A stretch of DNA of 64,000 nucleotides from contig JAFEUB010000908.1 in NCBI GenBank assembly GCA_024529925.1, forward strand, positions 992,001 to 1,056,000, in the 5' to 3' direction. The notes beneath the pieces were generated by a model, which was not told where the DNA came from, did no database searches, and saw only the letters and a list, made by a program, of their open reading frames with translations. This stretch comes from Ophthalmolycus amberensis. Taxonomy: Eukaryota > Chordata > Actinopteri > Perciformes > Zoarcidae. The translations under genes and the position numbers were made by a program. This document shows, in pieces, positions 13,443 to 26,524 of this stretch. Position 1 is the first letter of the stretch; each line of letters begins with the position of its first letter.

Positions 13443-15140
13443 CCAACCACCCCCACCACCATGTTTTCACTCTCTCCAAAACTTACTCAAGAGGACAAAC
13501 ATCATGTGGTGCTGGTAAGAGAAGAAGACACTGTTGTACGGTGACTGTGAGTCTCTGTTTTAAGTTTTTTTTCTTGTTGATGTGTGAATGCCTGTGTTAG
13601 CGTGCAAGGGTGTGCATTTGAGTGTCTTTCAATTGGGATTGCTTTAGCGTTTTAATAATTGCAACTCTAAATCCTTGCATACATACATGTATGCACATAC
13701 AAACAATGCAAACTAGCCTTCCCATGCTCACATCTCACAGCCCCAAGTCATTCTGGATCCTGTTGAGGGGAGGTGTGCGCTCGAACCGGACTCTGTGTAT
13801 TTCTGTGTGTCAGCATGTTTGTGTGTGCGATACTGCTCAACTCACACAAAGGCTTCTTATATGACTCCCAGCTGTGTGCATTTGGCCTCATAGACGGCCA
13901 TCCAGCAACCAGGAACTGTTTAGTGTGCAACTCTACTGGAAAGCCCCAGTTACCCATACACACACTCACAGCCTCCTCTGGAGACAACCCACGCCTCTGA
14001 ACAGGGGCAGACACAAGGGATGGGCCTCAACCCAAAGGAAAAATGGTTCAAATTCCACAGATAGAAAAACATCGAGGAGTGGGACAGAGCGGAGGAACTG
14101 GTGTCAACTCTGAGACCATCCCCCCACACCCACCATCTGTTCTGTGCACACAGTGTTGGAAAAGGGACGAGGAAAGAATAAAAGAAATAGGAAATATTGG
14201 ACTCTTGTGGGCATTGCTGGTGTAGCTGTAACTGAATGTTGTTTGGGCTGTTGACAGGGATACCAATTTTTTTTTCCATGCTCTGGCCTTTGTGTGCTTT
14301 AGCATATACAATAACTACAGCAGCCACTGTTTGGCTCTGTAGACACTGAGTGACTCCACACCTCAGCTATGCCTTCAAGCTGGACTCACTTATCCAGGCT
14401 GCAGGTGATGGATATGTCTGATTCTTTATTTCACCAAGTTAAAGCAAACTAGACTTTTGCAAAGCAAAGACTGCCTCTGATATTTAGATTGTGGCACTTG
14501 AAGTATTTTGGCAGCATTGAACTATACTATTGACTGCATGGAATTATAATTTCCCTTTTCATAAAAAGTAATCTGTGTTGCTTTTTACTAAAATGTTTTT
14601 GCTATCATTCCTCATTGTAACATTGCATGATATATGTTATGATCTCTTTGTGAGTATGCAGTTTTTATCTCAATATATTTATACTCTAACAAATAAAAAA
14701 ATAATTGACTCGGCACAAAATAAAACTGACCTTTTACGGCAGAAGCCCCATGGCTTTCATAAATGTAGTTTTTTTTGTGGTTGACTTTAGGTGTCACACC
14801 CAAATTGATTTAATGAACTTAACTTTTTAGCTTAAACATAAAATATACGAGAGCTGTGTTTTATTTGCAAATTTAGCCGTCAGACAAATGACCAAATATA
14901 TATATAGATGCCTTGCAGTGTATTTTTTCGGGTCTCATCTCCCAAACAGCTGAACAAATTCTGTCCGGAGCAGAAGTTAAATGTCAGGCAAGTTCAACCT
15001 GAGGTCTGTCCATAAGAGCAAAACTGAGCAACCCAAACTAACTCAACCGTTATGCAACCTTGTATCTATCCACATGTGGTCTGCGCTGTAGACCGTTTAG
15101 TTGAGAACATATACACAGTTGACAAGTTAAGACACAGAGC

Positions 15141-16256
15141 GGGCTGTGTGTGTGTGTGTGACAGTCCACGTAGCTCCTACCTTTAAGAGACATTCACTTC
15201 TGGAATCGCTGCAGGTCTTTCTCCCCCTTCGCCGTCCGCTCTCAGTTCACACCGCTCCGCTGCTCTGCTCCCTTTCACTTAAATTCTGGGCAGCGCTCGT
15301 CTCTTGCCTCTCCCCATTCAACTGCAAGGCACAAACACATGCAATCACTTCAGAGCATTCCTGTGGATGACAACACCGAATCACAACTCACACCTTTTAA
15401 CACTTTGCTCCGTCTCAGTCTGGACTTGAACGTTCTCAAATGATCGGCTCCGTTTCTAAACGCTCGTGTTTAGTGAAGACCTGCCAGAGGAAAAGCACTC
15501 CCGGCCGTTGCAGCCGAGAGACGCCAAGAGGAATGTAATTACATGAAGACTGCTGCATATTGCAAAAAGCAGCAGACATGCTCTTGTTTGCAGCTCCCCC
15601 CCCCCCCTATTGTGCTTAACGATCTGTCTGGGCTGCTGTCCGCCTGTGGTCCTGATGCGAGTTTGTTCCACGTCCCTTTGTTGTTTCTGTCACACCTAGG
15701 AGGGGAGCACATTGAGGAAGGAGCCCTTTTCGACTTTCTTTTGTCTGTCTTTTTTTCTAAAGTAATAATTCCACTCATCACAAATGCACGAGGGATTTAT
15801 CCGCGATTTTTTTAAACAGCTCGCGTGCATTTCATCATCATCGCATCTGGCTAATCCCCTAATGATTTCTGCTAATTTTATTTGTTCACTTCCCATGTAT
15901 ACAAATACAATATCCTATAATAAAAGTCGGCACCCATCTTTTTGTTTGTCCTAGACCCCTACCTCACCTAATTTCTCGCCAGAAGTTTAGTCCTCGCTGG
16001 GTAGTGGGGTGACGCTGTTGTCTCTGTCTCTGTCTCTCTCACTCTCCTCTCCTCCCCTTTCCTTCTCCCGTTGTCTCTCCAAAGCGGCGGCAGAGCAGTT
16101 ATGTTTCTCTCTGGACCAGCCTTCACCACTACAGCACGCCAGCGCCTATCAGCGCAGTGACGACAGCCTCATTGCTTGTCACCAGTGCCACACCCATCCA
16201 TTCATAAAGTAGAGAGCGTGCCAGCCTCCAGACCGGACAGTGCGCACGGTGAGGTA
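15141..16256. promoter_or_regulatory. Possible promoter / 5' exon region (unassigned)
   Basis: This stretch is richer in GC and CpG than its surroundings, and has CT-rich tracts (16018-16060) and a CGGCGG word near 16084. A CATAAAG word lies at about 16203. At 16254 the sequence reads GGTGAG followed by GTAAAA, which could be a splice donor of a non-coding first exon on the plus strand. No coding exon was found downstream, so this is a weak hypothesis based on composition. Confidence 0.25.
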
Positions 16257-16598
16257 AAAGATGCATCATGTAATAGGGACATATGAAATGGCTATGGCTG
16301 CATGCCTCGAATTTGTGCGTCTCATACTTTAAAACATATAGTGATGAGCACTTAATGACTTTTACCATCTTAAAAAATTCAATCGTTATTTTTCACAAAG
16401 ATGAAATTCCTTATTCATGTGCAGGTATGTGTAATTGGTGAGAAACGTGGCAGCTGTCCCTATAGGCTCTCTACGTACAGTATATAAAGCTATATACAGT
16501 AATGTAACATAATTAGTAAATTGCAATCTATTTGGAAACCTGTGAACAGATGTCACAGATGACAATTGAAGCTGAAACAATACATTCAAGCAAAAATA

Positions 16599-16619
16599 CC
16601 CCCCCCCCCCCCCCCCCCC
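16599..16619. repeat. Poly-C run of 21 bases
   Basis: An uninterrupted homopolymer of 21 C followed by A-rich sequence; its length is likely unreliable in any assembly. Confidence 0.95.
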
Positions 16620-17800
16620 AAAAAAACATTGTTATCATTTTCTCAAATATGAATATTTTCTTAATATGGTTAACAAAACATTTTGGACTGTCGGGTGGAG
16701 AAAAGAAGACAAAAATAATCGAGTTGTTGCTTTAGCCACAATAGTGTGTACCACTTCATACACTTTGATATCAATACAAATATGAACATGGGCTAATATA
16801 ATGTGAAAATTCACTGGAAGAAGTATGGGATCTTGCTCAAGAGCACTTCAGAAGGGCTGGTGCTCACCGCCTCTAGCTTAAAGCAGGTCCACCCTGCTTA
16901 GTCGGTCACACTGCTGACATCATGTCCACCTGCAGAACCTGTCTGTTTGTGAAAGGTTGCTGAACAACATTTCAACACCTTTGTTTTTATCCTTACCCAC
17001 CCAATTCATTTTGAAACCATTTGGGTGGATGTTCAAGACTAGTTAGATGCTATTGTGTTGTACAGACACTTCAAGGACGATGCTGCCCACAGCCATTGTT
17101 CAGTACAGACACTGAAGTGTACAGTTGAAACTATTAATCACTCGTCAAACATCTGCCATGTGTGTGTGTGCTATCAAACATTTTTGTGGCCAAACTCCTC
17201 TGACACCGATAGGAGATGCCCAGTAAACCAGAGCTGTACTTCTTCAGTTGTCACAGACTGACAATAGCCAGACAGCTGGTGTCAAGCTGAGAGACTCTTG
17301 GTATTGCTGAACTAAGTTATGGAGGTATAATCAAATTACAAAGTATTAAACTTCCACTATAGAAACAAGCAGGGACAGCAGGGAAATGACACAATAAGAA
17401 AAAAACAAGGTTCAGTCCTCAGTGTCGACTTGTTTATTTAAGCTTTCAGAAAAGCATTTTAGGATACTTTATCAGCAAAAAAAACAAACAATGTTGCTCT
17501 CTGTGTATGCAAGTCTGTCTGGAACTTGGCAAAAGCATACATGTCAGGCTGGGGCTGTGAGAGGCCCCCCAGTCTCTCACAGATTATCCACGACTCCTGC
17601 TCAGCAGGCATCTGAAACAGCCATTGTCCTGTGAAGGGAACGAAGCGACCTGCCCAGGCTTGTTCCTATCTCAGCTTGCATGCAAGTCCTAGGCAACCAT
17701 CCTCAGGCTGTGGCCAGCAAGCACGGAAGCCATCACACAAACACACAGAGGCACACACACATCATGCTGTGGCCATGACATATACCTTTTTGGGATGAAC

Positions 17801-17834
<34 letters not shown>

Positions 17835-18976
17835 TTTCAGTCTGTTCACTGCTCTCATTAGGCTCTTTGTCCCCTCTCTTCTTCATGTGACACAGAGGTG
17901 TACTGAACCTTTATCTCAAAGTGTCTTGTACAGCACTTTTCTGCTGCCAGTGGCCCCTGCAATAGCGCTATCGATGCAGCCGCATGGGCACAATAGGGGC
18001 ATAATGGGGGCGTCCACATGGTTCACCCCTCTCTCAGTCTCTCTTCTGGTGTGAAAGAGGCCTGCGTCGGCTGAATTTCCACAAACAAACACAGCACACA
18101 GCACTCAACACAGACTCATACAAATACATATACGTAGCACGCGAACAAACAATGCAAAACTCAAACACACACAAAATGGTGATCTTTGTCCCCACTCAGA
18201 TCGATTTCACTCAGCAACTCTGTACCTCCACTGTGTCACGTTAGGAGACACAATGGCCTTTGGCACAATCCATCGAATGACCACAATGACATCTAACTTT
18301 GGCCGCTGGCTGACCACAATAGGCCTCTCTTTGCCTCAAAGCCTCTGCTATTCTTCTGCCTGATCTTACAGACAAAGCAGTGTTGCAGAAGTGCCAATTG
18401 AGCTTGAACAATCGCTCACAAAGGCGGCACTGACTTGGTGTTTCCAGCCATCTTGCCAACTGTACCACATTCGGAGCAGTGTGGTGTGAAGATAAATTGG
18501 CATCTTATGCAGGCATGCTCAGAAGCACAACTTGGCTTTGTGGCAGTTAATGATTTGCAAACAATAATTCTCTGACATTTTCCAATTGGTATGAGCCACA
18601 CTAAATTAAATACAACATATTATCTGTTTCATTATCTTCTTCATTTAAAATAAATAAATCTGATTTAGAATACTTGTGACTCTTGCTGATATAGCATTAT
18701 TGTTTTACCATCTTGTCAGTAGAACACTTCATTGAGGTTTTATTTGCACTTTGACAATTTGTTTGGTATGAAGCGGGAACTCCATATTTGCAATATATAT
18801 ATCCATACAAAATCAAATTTAGTTTCATAAAAAAATCGGATTATTTCTGACAAAAGACTGAATTGTTTGTTAATCTTTTTCAATTACGTGTCCCAAAGCA
18901 AAACAGGATAGATGACTAAAATGAAATAGTAATGACTCTGATTCAGAGACAGAGACACACAACCATCTCTCACCCG

Positions 18977-19199
18977 ATGTTTCTGCTGAGCCAGGAAGTG
19001 GTGGTCCACTGGAGTTGAGAATATCATTTAAATACAGGTCCCCAATCTGATCTTCCAGGGACTGGCAGTTTGAAAAGAAAATCCTATCCCAAGACTCTAC
19101 AACACCCTGCTTACCTGCCCTAGTAACTCCTAGATTGGTGATATGCATTTTAGGGTTGTTTTCTGAAGTGCTGTTTGACCCGTCATGACCCCACCACAT
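18977..19199 (-). other. Exon-like open frame, unassigned
   Basis: On the minus strand an open frame reads as an ordinary-looking, non-repetitive protein (with the stretches SWDRIFFSNCQSLEDQIGDL and LNSSGPPLPGSAETS), and a plausible splice donor GGTGAGAG follows at about 18976. A possible CAG acceptor lies near 19165. I do not recognise the family and no neighbouring exon was identified, so it may be chance, a repeat fragment or an isolated exon. Confidence 0.2.
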
Positions 19200-21664
19200 A
19201 TGTGCATATGTTTAGAGACCTCAAAAAATCAGGGATTTGTGTAACTCGTTGTGTTGATTGAGGGGCCAAATGTTACTTTGTCAGTGTGGACAGAGATCAG
19301 ATAAAAGCTGACATAACCCCAACCATGGGTTCATCCCTTAATCTGCCCATGCATCCATCCAACTCCATCAAGGAGTCCAGCCATATGCCAGATCCCGCAC
19401 AGTTTTGGGCACCTGGCCTCCTTGGCCCACACTGCCGGCTGTCTGTGTCTCTCCTGGGTGTCACTTAGGTGCTATGAATAGACGGTGGCGTATGCTCGGT
19501 GTTGTCAGCTGGGCAGTTGGACGTGTGGCTCATGTCAGCACGGCCACGACGCAATACTCCCAACTGGCGTCATTGCACCGACAGCACATTCGGGTCGCCA
19601 TGGAAACAGGGACGAGCACAACTACCTCTGCCCTGACATCCATTGGTTGTGTTTTCCAGGCTAACTCTGATCTTTCTCCCTCTCTCTCTCTCTATTTCTC
19701 CCTGTCTTTCTTTCCCAATCTTCGTCCCGCTCCTTTTTTTCCCTCTATACCTTTCTTATTTCTTCGTGTCTTTTTTCTCTATCTCTTTCTTTCTCTCTTT
19801 TTTTCTTTTTGTTTTTTGTCTCCTGTTTACGTGACTTATGACGCTCAGCAGGGAACGAGAGGTTCGAGATTATGTCCAGAGGGCTTTATATTCATGAGCT
19901 GTTAATGTCTTGTAATTGTCGTTCTCATTACTCTAATGAAAAATACAGGAACACACCCCCTGATCATATTGCATTTATGCAAGGTCTGGGGCTTCCAGTC
20001 TCCTTTGGATACTGTGTGAAGTGCGTTTTTGAGTGTGTGTCTTGTTCACTTGTGCGTCAATGGCCAAAACAGGAGCTTCTTAAGGTCTTCCAAGTACATG
20101 AGGTCTGTCACGTCTCACTTCTCCTCTGACCTTCTCTCATAGCCAAACTTCTCTCTCTCTTCCTCTCCTTCCATCCACAGAGGCATGCGGTGTGGGAGCA
20201 ACTGGCCTTAATGGAAGCGTGTGTGGGTCACTGCGTTTGTCAGGGAGGTCCGACAGCTTTCTCAGGACAAGTGAGCAGATTGCAGTGTTTGCACTTCTGC
20301 TCCATTTACCTCACTGTGTCCTGGCCGGCAGGCAGGAGGCCAGATGGGTGGAGGGGGCAGGTAGGCCATTCATTTAATGAAACAAAAACAAAGAGACAGG
20401 AGTTACTCAGCAGCTGCATCCTCGGCCCTGTATTGTGGTTTTGAAGTTTTAATTCTCCTGACAGTGTGTGTGACACAGAACCCTGCTTTCAAAGTTTCAC
20501 TGGTCCATATCAAAACAATGATAATCTTCCTTATATCCCTCCAGCTTTTCATGTTCTTTTTAAGCATCATGATTAAACATTTGACAATTTCGGCAAAAAT
20601 CGTGTAACATCATACAGTCACCTCTCTAAATAATCTTCTGATCGGCGTTATCATAAAAGTTCATATTCATCTATTGAACTGTTATCTATAATAGGCAGAT
20701 GAAGCAAAGCACAACAGTTCAATAGTCAGTCAGACTGACAACAGTCAGAGCCAGAGGCAGCCTCGCTCTCTCATACACCATGAGAGAGCACTGTCACATG
20801 ATACTATGCACACTTTTCAAAGGAGTCCTCTATATCTCAGTCATGGGAGGCTTAAGTTCATGTCCAGTGAGTTTAGAAAGAAAACATAGTAACTAGTAAT
20901 AATTAAGTCACAGTCAGTCAGTTAAAGTTTAAACCACTCTGACTACCTCTATGTGTCATAAGGTTGTGAGTATGAGGGTGTGGGCACACATTTAATGTTG
21001 GTGTGTTGGTAGTGCATGCACCCCTCATGGTGAGTGACAGAGCAGCTGGGGAATGATGTGTTGGGTAGAGGGTGTCAGTAGGGCACTCTTCCGAGCCTTT
21101 AATAACTAAATGCATTATAATCATCTTACCTAATGTATGCTATCTTTATTCTTGGAGTCAATAGAAAACATAGAATTCTAATAAAAAGCTGAACAAATAC
21201 TTTGTAACCAAGAAGGTGTTGATAATAATCAGAATAATGATAACAATGCGAAATACAAGCAGTTTATAGTTCCAAATTCTTAATATTAAAACAATATTAT
21301 TGTGTAAGTAGAGATGGGGAAATAACGTATGACGAGCCAGGGAACCACGGTGTCCAATAGTAAAAGGTCCCATCATGCATAGGGGTGGGAATGTATGGCA
21401 TTGCCAGAAATGAGCTGCTGAGTTAACATACCTCTGGCATGGAAAAGGTTTCCCAAACAACAATGAATGAAAAGCATGCAGTTGAACTAGAGCTTCCCTG
21501 ACCATGATGACACAAGTCACACCGTCTCTTAAAGAAAGAATTTGACATTTTAATTAAGTAGATCCATTTTTGTTTCTGCCTTGGACTGATGGAGCTTTGC
21601 TTGACTTGCAAGAACAAATGTTGCTTTGATTAATGAACTCCAATCCAACCACTAACACACATAT

Positions 21665-21697
<33 letters not shown>

Positions 21698-22938
21698 AGA
21701 GCTGAACTGAAGACCCTCTGTTGAAGCACAGCAGGTGCTTCATAAAACTGCCCTCTCTGTGGTGGTACTGTTAGGGTAACATCAAAACTCAACCGGTTTC
21801 TCAACCTTGACACTGAGATGATTAAAATGACTATTGGTTCCATATCTGTTCTTCATTGGTGCACCAGTAAACTCTGTATGACGTTTCTGCAGTGTTAGTT
21901 TGCCTAGGCTTTCTCCATGGCTGCCAATTACCAATGTTGTGTGCGCACTGAGGTGAATGCCAAGTTGGTCCACTCATAAAGCCTTTATTTCTCTTTCTCT
22001 CTTTTTCTTACTGACACACACACACACACACACACACTCCTATGTGCCTGTGTAGAGAAGCATAGAACACATATAACCCAATGCCTGATGGAAATGTTTA
22101 TGCATTTCAAATTCAGGTTGCGCCCCGAAGACGCCCATTCATCTCTTTCATATATACCCTATTAGCAGTCTCACTGACAGAGCACAATGATATGGGTTGC
22201 CAGGATGTTGCTGTTATTATTGCTGCAGCTCTATTTTGAGACTCAATAACTCTCACCCACACACTAGAGGTAATGGGAGGGGTGTTTATTTGCGAGAAAT
22301 AGAGTGATGGGAATTAAAAGCAACCACATTCTTATCAGTTTCATAAAGCAAAACAAATCTAGAAATTGACCATGCTGTTGCCTGATATTATATTTTTTCT
22401 AAGTGGAAAAAAACCACAAAGCTTGCCGGTCTAGGTTTGTCCTACAATTAGATATAATATTTTGATGAGAAACTCTCCTTTATTGAAAGAAGGCTGTGAA
22501 AACAAGTTATCCCAGATCTCTTTACAGTGTTATTACTAATCATATTATTACAATACTGTAAATATTTGGCAAAACTAAACACATACGCATGCACAAACAT
22601 AAACACGCAATCATACACAGACACACTGATTCAAGTCTGAGAGCAGACTGACTTTATTTGGAAGACTGTCTCGAAAATGAGTCCATCATCATTTGAATGA
22701 TGCCATCAGCACATTTGGCCACATACACACAAAGGCATAAACACACACAATAACACACACTCCAACGTCAGCACATCGACGTCGTTAGATAATCCAAACA
22801 GTGCCGAGTGCTAGGCAACCATGCCATCCCAGTGCAGATGGCAGGGTCTGATCATGTTTATTTTATTGTAATCTGATGCACTTAAGTCCCATTGCCTACC
22901 CATGCCGTCTAAATGACGTTACTGGGGATAAAGACGGG

Positions 22939-22990
22939 TTTGTGTGTGTGTGTGCGTGTGTGTGTCTGTCTGTCTGTCTGTCTGTCTGTC
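22939..22990. repeat. TG then TCTG microsatellite
   Basis: About 26 bases of TG followed by about seven TCTG repeats. Confidence 0.95.
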
Positions 22991-23930
22991 AGGATGGACC
23001 AACTAATCGCTTCTGTAAAATGGTCTAGAACTAAAAGGTCAGTGTGAACTTAACTCTGTATTTACTTCCCATTTTTTAACAACTTAAATTTCATAATAAT
23101 ACCAATCAGTCCTGGAGTCAAGGATGGCCTTATGTCCTCGATGTTGATTCTAAGCAATTCTGATGCAACAGTATTATACTTCCACATCATTCCACATGGT
23201 TCATCAGAAGCCTCGTCTTGTCTAAACATGTAAGAAACCTAAAAATAAAAAATGAGTTAAATGTCAAAACTTTTAATTCATTTCAAATTAGTTTCAAGCC
23301 TTGACTTGTCTTCTCTTGAGCCGTGATTTTCAGAGAAGATTTGGGATATGTGAGTCAGCACTGTATGTTAAGATATTCCCCCAAATCAGAAGCCCACATA
23401 AACAGGAAGGGTGGATTGTCCTGCCATGACATGTGTGGGTTTTCCATGGTACAGCCGTTTGATGCACTGAAGCTGTGGCTTCGGCGGTGGGTGGGTTGGC
23501 AAGGCCTAACTATAATATAGCAATAAAACAGAGCCAAACCAGTGCACTGCTATCAACCCATTTCTGTCATTGGTGCACGTTTGCACACTGGATGAGCTAT
23601 CCTAGTCATCAGGACACTTCAGTCACATTCCAATTATCATAATCACCATGATGTAATCACAAATATGTACACACCCTTCGCTTGATCTTTTTAACCTGCT
23701 CCACCTGATATATTGCGCTGCATACCATTGGACTATGTCACTTGCATCGAATTCTTAAAGTATCTACATGTGAAAAAGATTATTGATTGTAACTATCGTT
23801 GACTTCAAATACTGACAAGATAGCCCCAATTAAAAACGAAATAAACAAAACTATGATTTTAACTCTTTTATGGTAAACAATATGTGAAAGCAGTTGCTTG
23901 AATCTGCGGCTCCCTTTGGCTTAAGTTTCA

Positions 23931-24215
23931 GCTCATGTTTTTTTGTTTCCCTGCACGCAACTTTAATGATTTAAATCACTAGTCTCATTGCTCCATGGTG
24001 TCGTTTTCGGCTGCAGCTGGCAGCTGTTTTCAGCAAAAAAGCTCAAAAAGTTCCCCCTATGCTACTTGCTCATGAAACATGGTGGAGAATTTAGCAGCTA
24101 AAGAGACATATTTCCCTCAGGAGTTGGTAGAGACCAAAAACAGAGCTGAGAATGAAAATTGGACTTGCATTTACCAGGTGGCCAGAAAAACGAATGATCA
24201 CTTGCAAATGTTATT
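23931..24215. repeat. Probable interspersed fish repeat fragment
   Basis: The passage around 24079-24170 (words GGAGAATTTAGCAGCTAAAG and CAGGAGTTGGTAGAGACCAA) resembles a repeat I associate with many percomorph genomes. This is recalled familiarity, not a search result. Boundaries and class are unknown; the ORF across it is not a gene. Confidence 0.35.
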
Positions 24216-24609
24216 TGACTGGTTTTGCACCTGTATGTCTGTAGGTCTGTCAGTCAGCAGTGACAGTTTTTCAGGTCCGTCAGTGTGTGGTACCCCCCTT
24301 GCTTCCCATTTCAGTGTGTTTAATATGGAAGATATATTTGTACAGCATGTCTATAGGAGCTGGTTTCCTGGTTGTCTCGTCAGAGAGCTGGTCTGTCTGT
24401 AGCAGCAGGCTGGAGGGGCTTTAGACTCTTCATCCCCTGTGGTGAGGCTCCATCCCAGTAGGCTTAGCAACACAGGCCTAGGCAGCTGCCACAAAGCTGG
24501 ATGGGCATGGGATAAATTGCTCTTCCTCCACCAGAATAATGAATACACATTTAAACAAGCAGCCTGAAAGATATTCACGTTGTGGTGTTCACAAACACAC
24601 CTACAGATA

Positions 24610-26524
24610 CCTGCCACACCCACCAACACATATTGACGAAACTGGTGCTGATGGATGAACTTGTATCGTGGCATGGTGTTTGACGAGCCAGGCTTCGTCG
24701 ATACCCATGTACAATTGTCCACTGAACAAACTTGTCTTGTTGGTTAATCAGCTTTAATAAAAATAGAATGCGAGACTTCGAAACAATGTCTTGGCACCAC
24801 TGGGGGCCTTTCATTGAAGGCCTCACGTCACTCCCATTAGTGAAAGGTTTCTCCTGGCAATAGGATAGTGAATGTTGCTCGACCACCACTATTACTAGAC
24901 ACACATGCACGTACACACACGCATACTTATACAGTCCAAATAGATTCATATCTGAGCAAAGTTCATACCCAACTTTGTGTGCTCAGCTGTGTGTAACACC
25001 TAAAGAGTCGACTATTGACAAGTATTGTAGCAGTACACAGCATGAGTGGCCCCGCGGCTGTGTACGGGACTAGAGCGTCGCACAGAACTATTGACTTAGT
25101 TAACAAGGAATAAATTACTGCTGTTGTTTTCTGTGAAAAGTGATTTTGTATTCCCTTTCTCTACTCTAGGCCCTTTCTCTAAAACCCGCTTTTACTTTGC
25201 TCTGTACCTCTTCTGCTCTTCCAATCCTTTGCTTATTTCATGTATCACTTTTGACCAACCTCTCCCTCCCTCCTTACTGTTCCAGTTAGTTATGTAATCT
25301 CAGTGTCCCTGTCATTTCGGACCTCATATTGACAGTTTAGTCCTCCGCTGACCCTCTCCAGCCAGTATAGTTAGTTATCTCCCTCCAGGCAGCTGGGAAG
25401 CATGCTACATGACACTACTGAAAATGATCGATTTCATGAAGACTTTGTGTGCATGTTTATCCTTCACAATTGACGAGGCCATCGGCATTAACATGGCTGT
25501 CAGGTGGTACCTACCAAATTTGAGTTGTATAACCTGCCTTGTGTGTGGGTTCAAAACAGTCTTGTCAGTTGATGTTATGTGACCAGTGTTGACTGCAAAC
25601 CAGAAAAGACTAGAACTCGGGGATTTAATACACGCTTAGACCTAAACTGACAAACAGCACACAATTCATGCTGACCTGATTCTTCTTATCTTGTCGTGAT
25701 AAGGTGGGTCGGATTACAATACCTGGTGGGTCGGATTACAATACCTGCTCTCTGCAATTTTGACATGAGTGGTCTGTGTCTTGTGTTCTGCACACAGTAT
25801 CCAACCAAAATGTGGAGTTTCTCAAATCGTCTGTCTTTAGCCTTTATCCACTCTGTCCTCCAGTGAAATCTGTTAACGCTGTCCTGTCACTGCCCTGCTC
25901 AAACATAATTGATCCACAGCCCCATCTATTGGTGCATTTGTGAAGTGAAGAATGACGACCCAGACACAGCTGCTTTGTTGATAAACTTTACTGCTACAGC
26001 TGCTTGAAACAATAATTATGTCAGAAGGAAAAATAGAATAATTTATAACTTTTTAAATCTACATTCTCATACATGTAAACATGTGTACGTATACTTTTTT
26101 CCTTTTGAAATATGTTGTTATATGCTAATCTCCTTCAAACCTTAGATACAGAGATAGAGACAGAAAGGCCGTGAAAACAATGTCTCTCGTAAAAAAGATT
26201 ACATTAAATATCCCTTTCCTGTTGACCCTTCTCTCTGGATCATGATATCTTTCCAGAAACACAATATACAGAATTCACATTCACAGTCCTATGACTGTGT
26301 GTAACGGATAATCTCACTCAGGTCATAGCCTGTCACTGCAAAGGCATAACCATCGCCTGTCACAGAACTTGGCGCCACAGATTTGCGTGTCCGTCACACA
26401 CTCATTGTACAAATGGGCAATCTAAAAGGAAATGAGGAAAACACACAGTCAGGGTCACAGTGAGAGTAAGTGTAAGTTAAACCTGGAGGAACCAACCATA
26501 AATTGTGCCTTGATTCTGAACCTA
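24610..26524. repeat. Segmental duplication, copy A (WDR54 3' end)
   Basis: This block matches 31574-33356 in the same orientation. I count roughly a dozen small differences over about 1.75 kb of aligned sequence, so the copies are over 99% alike. Copy A has about 120 bp (about 24656-24775) and a further ~12 bp near 24796 that copy B lacks. It covers the final WDR54 coding exon (26289-26421) and about 1.7 kb downstream. Both copies contain the same 22 bp tandem pair (GTGGGTCGGATTACAATACC-type) near 25705-25748. Confidence 0.95.

Larger units (their letters stand above)
8938..15140. other. Gene-free stretch with simple repeats
   Basis: No exon with splice context was recognised. It contains a CA tract (about 11591-11661) and CT-rich tracts (about 13003-13020 and 13376-13442). 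ORFs of up to 186 codons across the CT-rich region are composition artefacts. Confidence 0.5.
16257..23930. other. Gene-free stretch with simple repeats
   Basis: No recognised gene. Simple repeats: a run of 21 C (16599-16619), TG (17804-17833), a CTTT-rich pyrimidine tract (about 19672-19818), CA (21666-21696 and 22015-22038), and TG followed by TCTG (22939-22990). One exon-like ORF at 18977-19199 is listed separately. Confidence 0.5.

Noticed and set aside
12984..13544. 186-codon plus-strand ORF rich in Leu and Ser
   Set aside because: It spans CT-rich tracts that lack stops; there is no family resemblance or splice context.
19590..19603. GTCGCCATGGAAAC, resembling an RFX X-box
   Set aside because: The second half-site departs from the consensus (GGAAAC rather than RGYAAC) and no promoter or gene is adjacent.
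24079..24402. 107-codon plus-strand ORF considered as a gene
   Set aside because: Its first part resembles an interspersed fish repeat and the rest has no exon signals.
25703..25748. Two direct 22 bp repeats, considered as a CRISPR-like or regulatory array
   Set aside because: Only two abutting copies without spacers, present identically in copy B; a simple tandem duplication in a eukaryotic genome.
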